Source of the DNA: Hyphomonadaceae bacterium UKL13-1
GTDB taxonomy: Bacteria; Pseudomonadota; Alphaproteobacteria; Caulobacterales; Aquidulcibacteraceae
DNA length: 64,000 bases
NCBI GenBank assembly: GCA_001602435.1
Contig: CP012156.1
Span: forward strand, 950,001-1,014,000
Direction of reading: 5' to 3'
Part shown: positions 27,346 to 37,074 of the stretch, in pieces
How the letters are laid out: every line of letters begins with the position of its first letter
Position numbering within the stretch: position 1 is the first letter of the stretch
Notes under the pieces: model-generated
The model's input: the letters and a program-made list of their open reading frames with translations, nothing else
Told to the model about the DNA's origin: nothing
Database searches by the model: none
Program-made: the position numbers and the translations under genes

Positions 27346-30282
27346 TTAGGCTTTGGTCTTTGCCTTGCCGTTGCCTTTGTGTTCGTGTGCCTCACAGGCC
27401 TCAAGTGTCGCATCTATACCTTTGAGCAAGGCTTCAGGCGTGACGGGCTTCGCGATATGGAAGTCACAGCCAGCCCAAAAGGACTGGGTGATGTGTTCTT
27501 TCATGGCATTGGCGCTTACCATGGCGATTGGCGTGCGTTGCAAGCCTTTGCTGCGTTCCATCTCGCGGATATGTTTGGTCGCTGACAGACCATCCATAAC
27601 CGGCATTTGCATGTCCATCAGCACAAGATCAAAGTGTGCATTTTGCCACATCTCAACGGCTTCCTGGCCGTTTTGGGCGATGGTCAGTGCGATGCCGTGG
27701 GGCTCAAGGATCATCGCAATTACGCGTTGATTGACTGGATGATCTTCTGCCAACAGGATTGAACGACTGGCTGCGTCCAGCGACAGGGCGGTTGGCGCAG
27801 CGCCTGTCCCGGCTTGGGTAGCGGGGGTAAGGGCTTCTGGATTCACCCGTGGCAATGGCAGAATGACGGAGAACAGGCTGCCAATTCCGGCTTCAGAGGT
27901 GACGAGGAATTGGCCGCCCATCATGTCGGTCAAGGTGCGGCAGATCGACAATCCGAGGCCTGTACCGCCAAAATTCTTAGTGATGGAGGCGTCTGCTTGT
28001 TCAAACCGTGCAAACAGCCGTTGCTTGGTCTGCTCGTCAAAGCCGATGCCTGTGTCTTTCACACTGATCACGACTTCGCACGATCCGTCGGCCTTATCCG
28101 CGGCCGTGATGCTAACATCAATTTGACCCTTTTGGGTGAATTTCACTGCGTTTGAGGCTAAGTTCGATACAATTTGCTTGACCCGTACGCCATCGCCTTC
28201 AAACAAACCTTCGGTGCCGGGGCCAAATCTGACATGGAATCCAAGGCCTTTTTCTTCGGCCCGAACGCCCATGACTTGCGCCGTCGCCTGAATGGTTTCG
28301 CGCAGGTTGAAGGGTTCGGGCTGAAGCGTGAACTTACCAGCCTCAATCTTCGACACATCGAGAATATCCGACAAAAGAACTTCCAGCGTTTCGCCTGACG
28401 ATTGGATCAGATCGACCATTTCGCGTTGGGTTTGCGTCAGTTCGGTCCGTGACAAAGCGCCAACCACACCGATAACCCCATTCAATGGGGTGCGGATTTC
28501 ATGGCTCATATTGGCTAGGAAGCTACTCTTCGCGCGATTGGCGGCTTCGGCTTGTTCGCGTGCGGCAAGCAGCTCAGCTTCGATTGCCAAGCGCTGTGTC
28601 ACATCGCGGGCTGTGGCATAGATGAAGTCCCCCACGATCTTCGCACGCCATTCGACGCTTCGTATAGCCCCGTTGGGATGCATATAGCGGGCGACATAGT
28701 CCATGAGATTGCCAGTTTTTAGGAGCTCTTGCATGGCAATCGCAATTTGTTCCTGATCATCCGGGTGGATAAATTCAGTGGTGGAACGACCGATCAATTC
28801 ATGTTCGGGGTGGCCAATGATTTGTTCCGCAGACTTGCTCATGCGGATCATCCGGCCTTTGTTGTCTGCGATACACAATAATTCTGACGACACGTCAAAG
28901 AAGGTTGAAGACAGGTTGAGCGCGTCCTTCAATTCGGTTTCGGTGCGTTTGCGCTCGGTAATGTCATAAAGGACGCTGACAAAGCGTGCGCCTTGGGTTC
29001 GCGTGGCAGGGAGAGGCACAACGGTGGCATCGACCCAGAAATAGGACCCATCCTTGGCGCGATTGCAGACTTCGCCACGCCAAGAGTGACCGGCGTTAAT
29101 CGTGTCGCGCATCGATTTGAAATAGGAAGGATCATGCTTGCCCGACTGAACAGCCTGATAGCTCTGCCCGATGAGTTCTTCGCGGCTATAGCCACTGATC
29201 TCGCAATAGCGGTCGTTAACAAACTCAATGTGGCCAAATTGGTCGGCAACTGAGATGATGGAATGCTCGTCGAGGGCGGATTGATAGGCGTTGAGATTGG
29301 CTAAAGCGTCATCGGCGCGACGTTGGGCTTCGACCAAATCGGTAACTTCGGTTTCAATCGCTTGAAAACCTTCCAACTGCCCTTGATCATCGAACAAGGG
29401 TTGGATGTCGACATTGATCCAGTACATCCGGCCGGTTTTTGCTTGGTTCAACAGCGTGCCGCTGGCGGCTTCTCCCCGATTCATGGCTTCGGTCAGTCGC
29501 TGGATCTCTTGTTGGTCTGTCGTCGGACAGAAGGTCAATTGTCGAGGATTTTTGCCAATCACTTCGTCGCGACTATAGCCAGAAAGTTTCAGATAGGCGT
29601 CATTTACCCAAATGATTTCTCGCTTTCGATTGGTGCGCACCACCGGATTGCGGGCGAGCTCTGCAAAGCGTGCGAATTCGCGATAGCGAATTTTTTCTTT
29701 CTGAGTTGTTTCCCTGTCTTGTCGCCAGAGTTCAAAAATCAGAATGAAAGCAATACCCACCAGAATGATTGTAATCAGGAAACCAGTCTGAATGCGGCCT
29801 TTTGCGGCTTGGATATCTGACGAGCCAGATTGAAGCGCCTTATTGATTTCTTGGCTATAGGTGGCTTTCAGATTGTCATAATCTTGCGACGATAGAATTT
29901 TGAGGGCGTCTTCTTTTTTGCCGTCGGCCACCAAGGCAAAGGACAGGCGTTCAAGATCGATGAGCTTGGTATTGGCCAGTTCAACTTCGCCGAGGCTTTC
30001 TTTCACGCCCAAGGGACCGATGGAGGTGGCTTTGACAATAGCGGTTTCAAGGCGAGGTGTGTTTTCCTCATAGCGCTTGGCCCATTTCGGGTCGGCTGTC
30101 GTCGCATGCATGAGCGCAGACATGGTCAATACTTCGTCGAGACGATTGATCTCGCCTGTGGCTTCGGTGAACAAAATCTGCCGCATATTGATGTCGCGAT
30201 AGGAGGCAAACTGCCACGCCGAAGCCGCTGCCAGAAGCAGAATGGCGAACGTAACTGTCAGTAGCCGTGGGATCGATTTCAT
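27346..30282 (-). CDS. Membrane hybrid sensor histidine kinase (three PAS domains)
   Basis: This 978-residue protein has two membrane segments (about residues 8-25 and 166-186) flanking a helical periplasmic sensor. Three PAS domains (about 205-320, 330-445, 455-570) follow. A HisKA domain has H594 in NMSHEIRTPLNG, and an HATPase domain has N711, DTGIG and GTGLGLSI. A C-terminal receiver has phospho-acceptor D890 in LVLMDMQMPVMDG. The signal and output are unknown; with no phosphotransfer domain of its own it likely signals to a separate HPt protein. It diverges from imuA and converges on ssb. Its own regulation is not evident. Confidence 0.92.
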   Translation of the reverse strand: MKSIPRLLTVTFAILLLAAASAWQFASYRDINMRQILFTEATGEINRLDEVLTMSALMHATTADPKWAKRYEENTPRLETAIVKATSIGPLGVKESLGEVELANTKLIDLERLSFALVADGKKEDALKILSSQDYDNLKATYSQEINKALQSGSSDIQAAKGRIQTGFLITIILVGIAFILIFELWRQDRETTQKEKIRYREFARFAELARNPVVRTNRKREIIWVNDAYLKLSGYSRDEVIGKNPRQLTFCPTTDQQEIQRLTEAMNRGEAASGTLLNQAKTGRMYWINVDIQPLFDDQGQLEGFQAIETEVTDLVEAQRRADDALANLNAYQSALDEHSIISVADQFGHIEFVNDRYCEISGYSREELIGQSYQAVQSGKHDPSYFKSMRDTINAGHSWRGEVCNRAKDGSYFWVDATVVPLPATRTQGARFVSVLYDITERKRTETELKDALNLSSTFFDVSSELLCIADNKGRMIRMSKSAEQIIGHPEHELIGRSTTEFIHPDDQEQIAIAMQELLKTGNLMDYVARYMHPNGAIRSVEWRAKIVGDFIYATARDVTQRLAIEAELLAAREQAEAANRAKSSFLANMSHEIRTPLNGVIGVVGALSRTELTQTQREMVDLIQSSGETLEVLLSDILDVSKIEAGKFTLQPEPFNLRETIQATAQVMGVRAEEKGLGFHVRFGPGTEGLFEGDGVRVKQIVSNLASNAVKFTQKGQIDVSITAADKADGSCEVVISVKDTGIGFDEQTKQRLFARFEQADASITKNFGGTGLGLSICRTLTDMMGGQFLVTSEAGIGSLFSVILPLPRVNPEALTPATQAGTGAAPTALSLDAASRSILLAEDHPVNQRVIAMILEPHGIALTIAQNGQEAVEMWQNAHFDLVLMDMQMPVMDGLSATKHIREMERSKGLQRTPIAMVSANAMKEHITQSFWAGCDFHIAKPVTPEALLKGIDATLEACEAHEHKGNGKAKTKA

Positions 30283-30480
30283 GCAGCCATCCTAAAGGTT
30301 GGCACGACATATAGACCACACTGCCTTTCTTTTACGTTAAATTGCCTTTTTGGGCTGGTTACCTTGGTTTTTGCTATCAAGGTACTTTTGAGCGCCCCTC
30401 TTGGACTTACGTCATTATCGGACATGCCCACAAAAGGGTACCAGATTTCCGACTCGACTCACCGCTCTCTTCGTGATTTA

Positions 30481-30495
30481 GAACAAATCAAGAAC
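30481..30495. promoter_or_regulatory. SOS (LexA) box upstream of imuA
   Basis: GAAC-AAATCAA-GAAC is an exact GAAC-N7-GAAC operator 33 bases before the imuA ATG, a position that would block the promoter when LexA is bound. It explains DNA-damage induction of the imuA-imuB-dnaE2 set. Confidence 0.9.
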
Positions 30496-30527
30496 ATAAA
30501 CATCAGAAAGGTGCGTGATTTTTAGCC

Positions 30528-31298
30528 ATGAGACCGGATTTGACCGCTTTGCGTACCCAGATACGGGCCATTGAAACAGAGGGGCGTCCGACCTTGAGCT
30601 GTTTGCCAACAGGTGCAGACAGGTTGGACGCGGCCTTGGGTGGTGGATTGGCTTTGGGCGGTGTGACCGAAGTGGTTCCCGCCGCTTTCATGGATGAGCC
30701 AGCAAGTTTGCACTTTGCTTTCGCCTGTTTGGCCAAGGCGCTGCACCAGCGTTCTGGCGATCTGGTAGTGATTGAAGATGCCAGTCGCGGGCAGGGTTGG
30801 GGGCCTGCTTGGGGGCAGCTTTATGGGCCGGGTTTGCAGAAGCTTGGTGTGTGCCCGTCGCGTATTTTGTTGGTGCGGGCACCGGATGTGAAAGGCTTTC
30901 ACGCCTGTGTGGAGGATGCAGCCCGCACCTTTGGCTTGGCCGGTATTTTGGCTCTGTCCGGCCCCAAGGCTGGCTTTAGCCTTGCCGGCGCACGGCGGGT
31001 CCAATTGGCGGCAGAGCAGGCCCATAGTTTGGTTCTGGCTGTCCAAGGGCTGCGCACCTCTGCCTTTGCGCCAGCACGCGCGCGACTGGTTATCGCCAGT
31101 CGACCGTGCCGACCTGTGCCTTTGGGCACCGCACTGCCGGGGCTTGGGCCCCCAGCTTGGAGACTTCACCTTGAGCGTGCCCGCAATGGCGCGCGTCCAC
31201 AATCCTTTGATTTGGAGTATGATGATGCGACGCATAGCCTGTATCAGCCTGCCACGTTGGCCAACCGATCGCCTCAGCCGCAACGCCTCTCTGCTTAA
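30528..31298 (+). CDS. imuA: Mutasome protein ImuA
   Basis: This 256-residue RecA-like protein is identified by its opening TGADRLDAALGGGLALGGVTEV, which replaces the P-loop region of RecA, and by its place before imuB and dnaE2. ImuA is required with ImuB and DnaE2 for damage-induced mutagenesis; it binds ImuB and contacts RecA filaments in related species. The Walker A lysine is not evident, as is common in the family. A LexA box precedes the gene. Its end overlaps the imuB start region by about 74 bases in another frame. Confidence 0.93.
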   Translation: MRPDLTALRTQIRAIETEGRPTLSCLPTGADRLDAALGGGLALGGVTEVVPAAFMDEPASLHFAFACLAKALHQRSGDLVVIEDASRGQGWGPAWGQLYGPGLQKLGVCPSRILLVRAPDVKGFHACVEDAARTFGLAGILALSGPKAGFSLAGARRVQLAAEQAHSLVLAVQGLRTSAFAPARARLVIASRPCRPVPLGTALPGLGPPAWRLHLERARNGARPQSFDLEYDDATHSLYQPATLANRSPQPQRLSA

Positions 31299-32793
31299 GG
31301 GCGATGGGACACGTTTCTCGCGCGCTAAGCCGTGCGCCACGGTTGCGCGTAGTGCCGGGGGAATTCGCCTCATTGCCCTCAATCGTGCCGCACAAGAGGC
31401 GGGTCTATCCTCGGGCATGATGTTGGCAGGGGCCAAGGCCTTGGTGCCAGATATTTGTGTCGCCGACAGTGACCCCGTGGGGGAGGGTGATGATCTGACC
31501 GCTTTGGCGCGTTGGGCCATGCGGTGGAGTCCATATTGTTCGCCAGTCAAAGGGCTTGAGGGCACGCACGCGCTTTTCCTCGACATTACGGGCTGCGCCC
31601 ATTTGTTTGGGGGTGAAGCCGCCATGTTAGCCGATATGGTCATCAAAATGCGGGCTTTGGGCCTAATAGCGCGGGCAGCTTGCGCGGCGACACCGGGTGC
31701 GGCCTTTGCGTTGGCGCGCTTTGCACCAGAGGCGCGCCATGGTTTGAGTGCGCCGGATGGAGCGGCTTTGCGCGCCTTGGTTGGGGCTTTGCCGGTGGAA
31801 GCTTTGCGTCTGCCAAGCGGCACGACCACGGGCTTGCGGGCTTTGGGCTTGAAGACCATTGGCCAAGTCGCCACCCAATCGTCGGCGGCTTTGGCGAGAC
31901 GGTTTGGCATTGATCTGGTGCGCGCTTTGGACCGCGCCCGCGGGCTTGAGGAAGAAGCCATTGATCCTGTTGCCGAGATCATCCCGCGGCGTATCCGCTT
32001 GCGCTTGGCCGAACCACTGATGACCCGCCATGGCCTTGAGTTGGCAGGCGCGAAAGCTGCGGGGGAGATGTGCACGCTTTTGGACTCCTATAATGAAGGC
32101 GCACGCCGTTTGGTTCTAAATCTCTACCGTGTGGATGGGGTCGTCTTACAGCTTGTCGGCGGGTCCGGACGCGCCCATCGCGACGCGGTTTTGTGGACGA
32201 AGGTCTTGTGCGAACGGATTGAGGCAGAGGCCAATGGCGCTGGGCTTGATTTGGGCTTTGGGGTCGATCTGGTTGAAGTTTGTGCGCCCGTGGTTGAGGT
32301 ATTGGAAGGCCAGGTCATGGACTTGGACCCGGTGGCTGCTGCGGCCTTGGCCAGTGCTGATGCGCTCCATCGTTTGGCTGACCGCTTGTCTGCCCGCTTA
32401 GGCGTTGGACGGGTGACGCGAATGGAGGCGGTGGCCCATTGGGTGCCAGAACAGGCTGTGCGCCAAGTGGCGGTTGCCGATCGGCGGCCACAGGTGAGCC
32501 ATTTCCCCGAAGCTTTGGCAGCGCGGCGCCCTGCTTTGCTGTTAGAGCGGGCCGAACCAATTGATGCCATCGCCGAAGTGCCAGACGGCCCACCCCGCCT
32601 GTTTCGCTGGCGCGCCTTAGCCTTCAAAGTTGCCTGCGCCGAGGGGCCAGAGCGCATTGCCTGTGGCGAGGCCCATGACCGCGACTATTACCGGATCGAG
32701 ACAAGTGAGGGCCGTCGCTTTTGGCTCTATCGCCAAGGCCTGCCCGGCAAAGTGGATCATCCCAAATGGTATGTGCATGGGAGTGCGGCATGA
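31225..32793 (+). CDS. imuB: Y-family polymerase-like protein ImuB
   Basis: The 522-residue product starts MRRIACISLPRWPTDRL, the usual ImuB opening, and is related to Y-family polymerases but lacks their catalytic acidic residues. It serves as the hub that connects DnaE2 and ImuA to the beta clamp. Three ATG codons stand in a row (31219, 31222, 31225); GGAG at 31214-31217 best suits the third. The open frame extends much further upstream inside imuA but has no initiation signal there. dnaE2 follows after 39 bases. Confidence 0.93.
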   Translation: MRRIACISLPRWPTDRLSRNASLLKGDGTRFSRAKPCATVARSAGGIRLIALNRAAQEAGLSSGMMLAGAKALVPDICVADSDPVGEGDDLTALARWAMRWSPYCSPVKGLEGTHALFLDITGCAHLFGGEAAMLADMVIKMRALGLIARAACAATPGAAFALARFAPEARHGLSAPDGAALRALVGALPVEALRLPSGTTTGLRALGLKTIGQVATQSSAALARRFGIDLVRALDRARGLEEEAIDPVAEIIPRRIRLRLAEPLMTRHGLELAGAKAAGEMCTLLDSYNEGARRLVLNLYRVDGVVLQLVGGSGRAHRDAVLWTKVLCERIEAEANGAGLDLGFGVDLVEVCAPVVEVLEGQVMDLDPVAAAALASADALHRLADRLSARLGVGRVTRMEAVAHWVPEQAVRQVAVADRRPQVSHFPEALAARRPALLLERAEPIDAIAEVPDGPPRLFRWRALAFKVACAEGPERIACGEAHDRDYYRIETSEGRRFWLYRQGLPGKVDHPKWYVHGSAA

Positions 32794-32832
32794 AGCCCCT
32801 TCGCTTAGTGCTAATCCCATTGAGGTGCGTCC

Positions 32833-35800
32833 ATGCGCATCTTTGAGCCTTTGGCGACAACCAGTTTCTCCTTCCTGAAAGGGGCAAGCCAGCCCGATGA
32901 GATGGTGTGGGCGGCCCATGGCCTTGGGCTGCAAGGATTGGGCGTTGCCGACATCAATACGGTCGCCGGTGTGGTGCGGGCCCATGTCGCCGCCAAAGAG
33001 GCTGGCCTTAGACTGATTGTTGGTGCGCGCCTGGTTGAGCCCGATGGATTTGAGACCGTCCTTTATCCCAAAGACCGGGCGGCTTGGGGAGGCTTGACCC
33101 GGTGTCTGACGCGCGGCAACCGCCGCTCGCGCAAGGGCAGTTGCACGCTAGAAAAAGCCGATCTGTTGGAGGCCATGGACGGGGCTTGTGCCATCCTTGT
33201 GCCACCCCCCATCCTCACCCAAGCTTGGTTGGATAAAGCCCAGACCCACCTGTCCGACGCACCCTTGACCGCTGACCTTTATGTGGCCGCGACCCGACCT
33301 TTTGACGGTACAGACTTTCAACGTCTGGCCGCTCTGGTGAACCTGGTTCAGGGCACGCGCGCACGCCTGATTGCCACCATGGATGCACTGTTCCACACGC
33401 CAGACCGCCGGCTGTTGGCCGATGTCTTGGCCTGTATCCGCACCAAGACGACTTTGGAAGCTGCAGGCTATTTACGTCTACAAAATAGCGAAAAATGCCT
33501 GAAACCCCCTGAAGAAATCATCCGCCTCTTCAAAGGGTTTGAAGATTGTCTTCAGGCGCAACAGAAACTTTTTGATGCGATCACTTTCTCCCTAGATCAA
33601 CTGGCTTATGAATATCCCGATGAAGTTGTAGCACGGGGGGAAACCCCGATGGATAGTTTAATTCGATTGAGTGAATTGGGCGCGCAAGGCCGCTATCCTG
33701 AGGGTGTGCCAGAGCGGGTGCGGGCGGCCTTGGATCACGAATATGCGCTGATCGCGGAATTGAGTTACGCGCCTTATTTTCTGACCGTTTATGACATTGT
33801 CGCCTTTGCGCGCAGCCGAGGCATTGTCTGCCAAGGCCGGGGGTCTGCTGCCAATTCGGTGGTGTGCTATTGCTTAGGGATTACGGCGGTAGATCCCATC
33901 CGCGTCGACCTCTTGTTTGAGCGCTTCATCTCAGCAGAGCGGCGCGAACCACCCGATATTGATGTCGACTTTGAACATGAGCGCCGCGAAGAGGTGATCC
34001 AATATATCTATGACAAATTTGGCCGCCATCGGGCGGGTATTGCTGGGGTGGTGATTTCCTATCGTGGCCGCTCTTCCTTGCGCGAGGTTGGCAAGGTGAT
34101 GGGATTGAGCGGGGATACCCAAGAGGCTTTGGCCAAGTCCGTTTGGGGCTGGGGGCGCGGTGGGGTTGATGCCGCTTTAATTCACAAGATGACGGGCCTC
34201 GACATCACAACCCCAGTCATTACTCAAACGTTGGAACTTGCCCGCACCCTGCACGGATTTCCCCGCCATTTGTCTCAGCATGTTGGTGGCTTTGTCATCA
34301 CACGTGGGCCGTTGGATGAAGTGGTGCCCATTGGCAATGCCGCCATGCCAGACCGGACCTTTGTGGAGTGGGATAAGGATGATTTGGATGCTTTGGGCAT
34401 TTTGAAAATTGATGTGCTGGCCTTGGGCATGTTGACCTGTGTGGCCCGCGCCTTTGAGTTTTTAGAGCACGACTATGGCGTGCGGCTGGGGCTTGCCGAT
34501 ATTCCAGCTGAAGACCCCGCCGTTTATGATATGATTTGCGCGGCTGATACGGTTGGTGTGTTTCAGATTGAAAGCCGGGCACAAATGTCCATGCTGCCCC
34601 GGCTGCGCCCACGCACTTTTTATGATCTGGTGATTGAAGTCGCCATTGTGCGGCCCGGGCCCATTCAGGGCGACATGGTCCATCCTTATTTGCGTCGCCG
34701 CCAAGGCCAAGAGAAGGTCACCTTTCCTTCCAAGGCACTGGAAGACGTTTTGGGCAAGACCCTTGGTGTGCCCTTGTTTCAAGAACAAGCCATGCGCATC
34801 GCCATTGTTGCGGCAGGCTTTACACCCTCTGAAGCAGACCGTTTGCGCCGCGCCATGGCAACTTTTCGCAAAGTCGGCATCATCCATGAATTTGGCAAAC
34901 GCTTGGTCGATGGCATGGTGGCCAATGGCTATGAGCAAGATTTTGCCGAGCGTTGTTTCCGCCAGATTGAGGGCTTTGGCGAATATGGCTTCCCTGAAAG
35001 CCATGCGGCCAGTTTCGCTTTGATTGTTTATGTGTCGGCTTGGCTGAAGAAGCATTGGCCCGAGGTCTTTTTAGCCGCCATTCTCAACGCTCAACCCATG
35101 GGCTTTTATGCCTCTGCCCAATTGGTGCGCGATGCCAAGGAGCATGGGGTGGAGGTGCTGCCGCCAGACGTCGGCTTTTCGGATTGGGACACTATGTTGG
35201 AAGCGCGTCCGGGGCAGACCCGTAAAGCCGTGCGCCTAGGGCTGCGGGAGATTAAGGGCTTTAAGGAGGCCGATGCCGCCCGCTTGGTTGCGGCCCGCGC
35301 TGGGGGTGCAAGATTCCTCGATGCGGAAGACCTGAAACGGCGCGCGCGCTTAAATGGTCGGGCGATGGATTTGCTGTCTGATGGGGATGCGATGGGCAGC
35401 TTGAACTTGGATCGCCGCCAAGCACTTTGGCGTGCCAAAGGCCTAGCTGAACATGCCTTGCCCTTATTTGAGCATGCGAGCGAATATGGCCTAGAAGTGG
35501 ATCCTGCCCTGCCAGAGATGCCGCTGAGCGAACAGGTCGTGCATGATTACGCCCGTCTGCGCCTCAGTCTCAAAGCCCATCCAGTGTCCTTCTTCCGCGC
35601 TGAATTGACCGAGAAGCGCTTTGTGACTTCCCAAGCGCTCAAGACCGCCCCCAATGGCGCGCGCGTTGATATTGCTGGCCTTGTCTTGGTGCGGCAAAAG
35701 CCCGGTACGGCTAAAGGCGTCTTGTTTGTGACGCTGGAAGATGAATTTGGCTCTGCCAATGTGATTGTTTGGCCAAAGATTTTTGAGCGGTTCCGGCGTG

Positions 35801-36066
35801 AGACTTTGGCTGCAAAATTCATGGGCATCAGAGGCAGGCTGCAGCGAGAGCATGGCGTCATCCATGTGATCGCGGACCGAGTCACCAATCTGAACCCCCG
35901 TCTGGCAGAATTGTCCGACGGCAGCCAAGGCTTCACCCAAGCACTGGCCCGCGCCGATGAACATCAAAGTCCGCGCGAAGATCCAAAGCTGACTCAAGCC
36001 AATAATCGTGCACTCGCCCAACAGCGAACCACCCGCGCCTTCGCCAATAGCCGCGATTTTCACTGA
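32833..36066 (+). CDS. dnaE2: Error-prone DNA polymerase DnaE2
   Basis: This 1077-residue C-family polymerase opens MRIFEPLATTSFSFLKGASQ, the PHP-domain start of DnaE2. It carries the polymerase active-site blocks QGRGSAANS and PDIDVDFEHERR with the catalytic aspartates. The C-terminal OB domain includes GVLFVTLEDEFGSANVIVWP. It is shorter than replicative DnaE1 (about 1160) and lacks its C-terminal tail. DnaE2 performs lesion bypass with ImuA and ImuB after DNA damage. The three genes lie in one direction behind a LexA box and make up the full mutasome. Confidence 0.96.
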   Translation: MRIFEPLATTSFSFLKGASQPDEMVWAAHGLGLQGLGVADINTVAGVVRAHVAAKEAGLRLIVGARLVEPDGFETVLYPKDRAAWGGLTRCLTRGNRRSRKGSCTLEKADLLEAMDGACAILVPPPILTQAWLDKAQTHLSDAPLTADLYVAATRPFDGTDFQRLAALVNLVQGTRARLIATMDALFHTPDRRLLADVLACIRTKTTLEAAGYLRLQNSEKCLKPPEEIIRLFKGFEDCLQAQQKLFDAITFSLDQLAYEYPDEVVARGETPMDSLIRLSELGAQGRYPEGVPERVRAALDHEYALIAELSYAPYFLTVYDIVAFARSRGIVCQGRGSAANSVVCYCLGITAVDPIRVDLLFERFISAERREPPDIDVDFEHERREEVIQYIYDKFGRHRAGIAGVVISYRGRSSLREVGKVMGLSGDTQEALAKSVWGWGRGGVDAALIHKMTGLDITTPVITQTLELARTLHGFPRHLSQHVGGFVITRGPLDEVVPIGNAAMPDRTFVEWDKDDLDALGILKIDVLALGMLTCVARAFEFLEHDYGVRLGLADIPAEDPAVYDMICAADTVGVFQIESRAQMSMLPRLRPRTFYDLVIEVAIVRPGPIQGDMVHPYLRRRQGQEKVTFPSKALEDVLGKTLGVPLFQEQAMRIAIVAAGFTPSEADRLRRAMATFRKVGIIHEFGKRLVDGMVANGYEQDFAERCFRQIEGFGEYGFPESHAASFALIVYVSAWLKKHWPEVFLAAILNAQPMGFYASAQLVRDAKEHGVEVLPPDVGFSDWDTMLEARPGQTRKAVRLGLREIKGFKEADAARLVAARAGGARFLDAEDLKRRARLNGRAMDLLSDGDAMGSLNLDRRQALWRAKGLAEHALPLFEHASEYGLEVDPALPEMPLSEQVVHDYARLRLSLKAHPVSFFRAELTEKRFVTSQALKTAPNGARVDIAGLVLVRQKPGTAKGVLFVTLEDEFGSANVIVWPKIFERFRRETLAAKFMGIRGRLQREHGVIHVIADRVTNLNPRLAELSDGSQGFTQALARADEHQSPREDPKLTQANNRALAQQRTTRAFANSRDFH

Positions 36067-36186
36067 GAGTGGTCCCATGCAACGGAGGAAACACACAGCG
36101 CCCCCCTATCGCCACCAAGAAACTCTATCTAAAATTGATAAACTTATTAAATGCACCAGAAGAGTGCAGCACAAACGGAGACGGCG

Positions 36187-37062
36187 ATGACTCAGATTCA
36201 AAGCCTAACTGCCGCGGTTTTACTCGAGTTGCGTGCCGCAAGGCGTGAAGGCGACCTCCACCACATCCTTACGACTTATGCCAAGGCTTGCGGCTTTGGC
36301 TGGTATCAATTGGCCCCAGGACCGCACAACCCGATGTTGGATCCAACCAGCCTTTTGAACTTTGGCAATTTTGACCCGACTTGGCGCCGCCAATATGCCA
36401 CAGAGCCCAGTTGTCGGACTGACCCTGCCCGCAATCAGGCCATCCAACGGGCGGGCTCTGTCCAGTGGCAACGGGCTTTTGCCTCTGCCCGCAACCCTGA
36501 ACAGCGCGACTTTGTGCGGGCCTCGCGCGAACAAGGGTTTCGCGATGGCATCACCACGCCCGTCCATGGGCCACAAGGCTGTGTGGCCATCATGATGTTT
36601 GCTGCACCTCGACTGCTCCGCCTTGACCCGGATGATGAGGAGGCGCTCAGCCATATTGCCATGGCCTTTTACCAGCGCGTCCGCCGTCTGACGGCTGCCG
36701 CCCTGTTTCAACCTGCCGAACCTGCCCATCTGACCAGTCGTGAAATTGAGTGTTTGCATTGGGTTCTGGAAGGCAAAACCAATTGGGAAATCGGGGTGGT
36801 GACAGGCGTGACGGCCCGCACAGTCCAGTTTCATTTAGGCAATGCCTCGCGAAAATTGGGTGTCGTCAATCGGGTTCAGGCGGCGGTACGTGCTTTGTTG
36901 CGAGGTGATCTATCGGTCCATCAATTGAGTCATCCCCGTCCTGAGATCAAGTTGGAGGACCCTTATGCCCGCCGACTTCCCAAGCCGGCGACGCATTCAC
37001 GCCAAAGTAAGACTTCGCAGGCATCTTCCAGCCAATCTACAATCTCGTCGTTCCGTGCATGA
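36187..37062 (+). CDS. LuxR-family transcription factor with AHL-binding domain (solo)
   Basis: This 291-residue protein has an N-terminal autoinducer-binding domain (about residues 20-160) and a C-terminal LuxR helix-turn-helix (about 185-245, LTSREIECLHWVLEGKTNWE). The residues that contact acyl-homoserine lactones in TraR/LuxR all appear present: W66, Y70, D79, P80, W94 and the glycines at 117 and 121. No luxI-type synthase gene is next to it or anywhere in the window, so it is a candidate solo receptor. GGAG five bases before the ATG at 36187 fixes the start; the upstream 12 codons are not needed. The last 45 residues are a disordered, serine-rich tail. Confidence 0.87.
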   Translation: MTQIQSLTAAVLLELRAARREGDLHHILTTYAKACGFGWYQLAPGPHNPMLDPTSLLNFGNFDPTWRRQYATEPSCRTDPARNQAIQRAGSVQWQRAFASARNPEQRDFVRASREQGFRDGITTPVHGPQGCVAIMMFAAPRLLRLDPDDEEALSHIAMAFYQRVRRLTAAALFQPAEPAHLTSREIECLHWVLEGKTNWEIGVVTGVTARTVQFHLGNASRKLGVVNRVQAAVRALLRGDLSVHQLSHPRPEIKLEDPYARRLPKPATHSRQSKTSQASSSQSTISSFRA

Positions 37063-37074
37063 GAGGTTTTCGCG

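Noticed and set aside
30522..32075. 517-codon open frame on the minus strand across imuA and imuB
   Set aside because: It lies antisense to two well-identified genes, is extremely basic and low in complexity, and has no initiation signal or recognisable domain. High G+C at third positions opens such frames.
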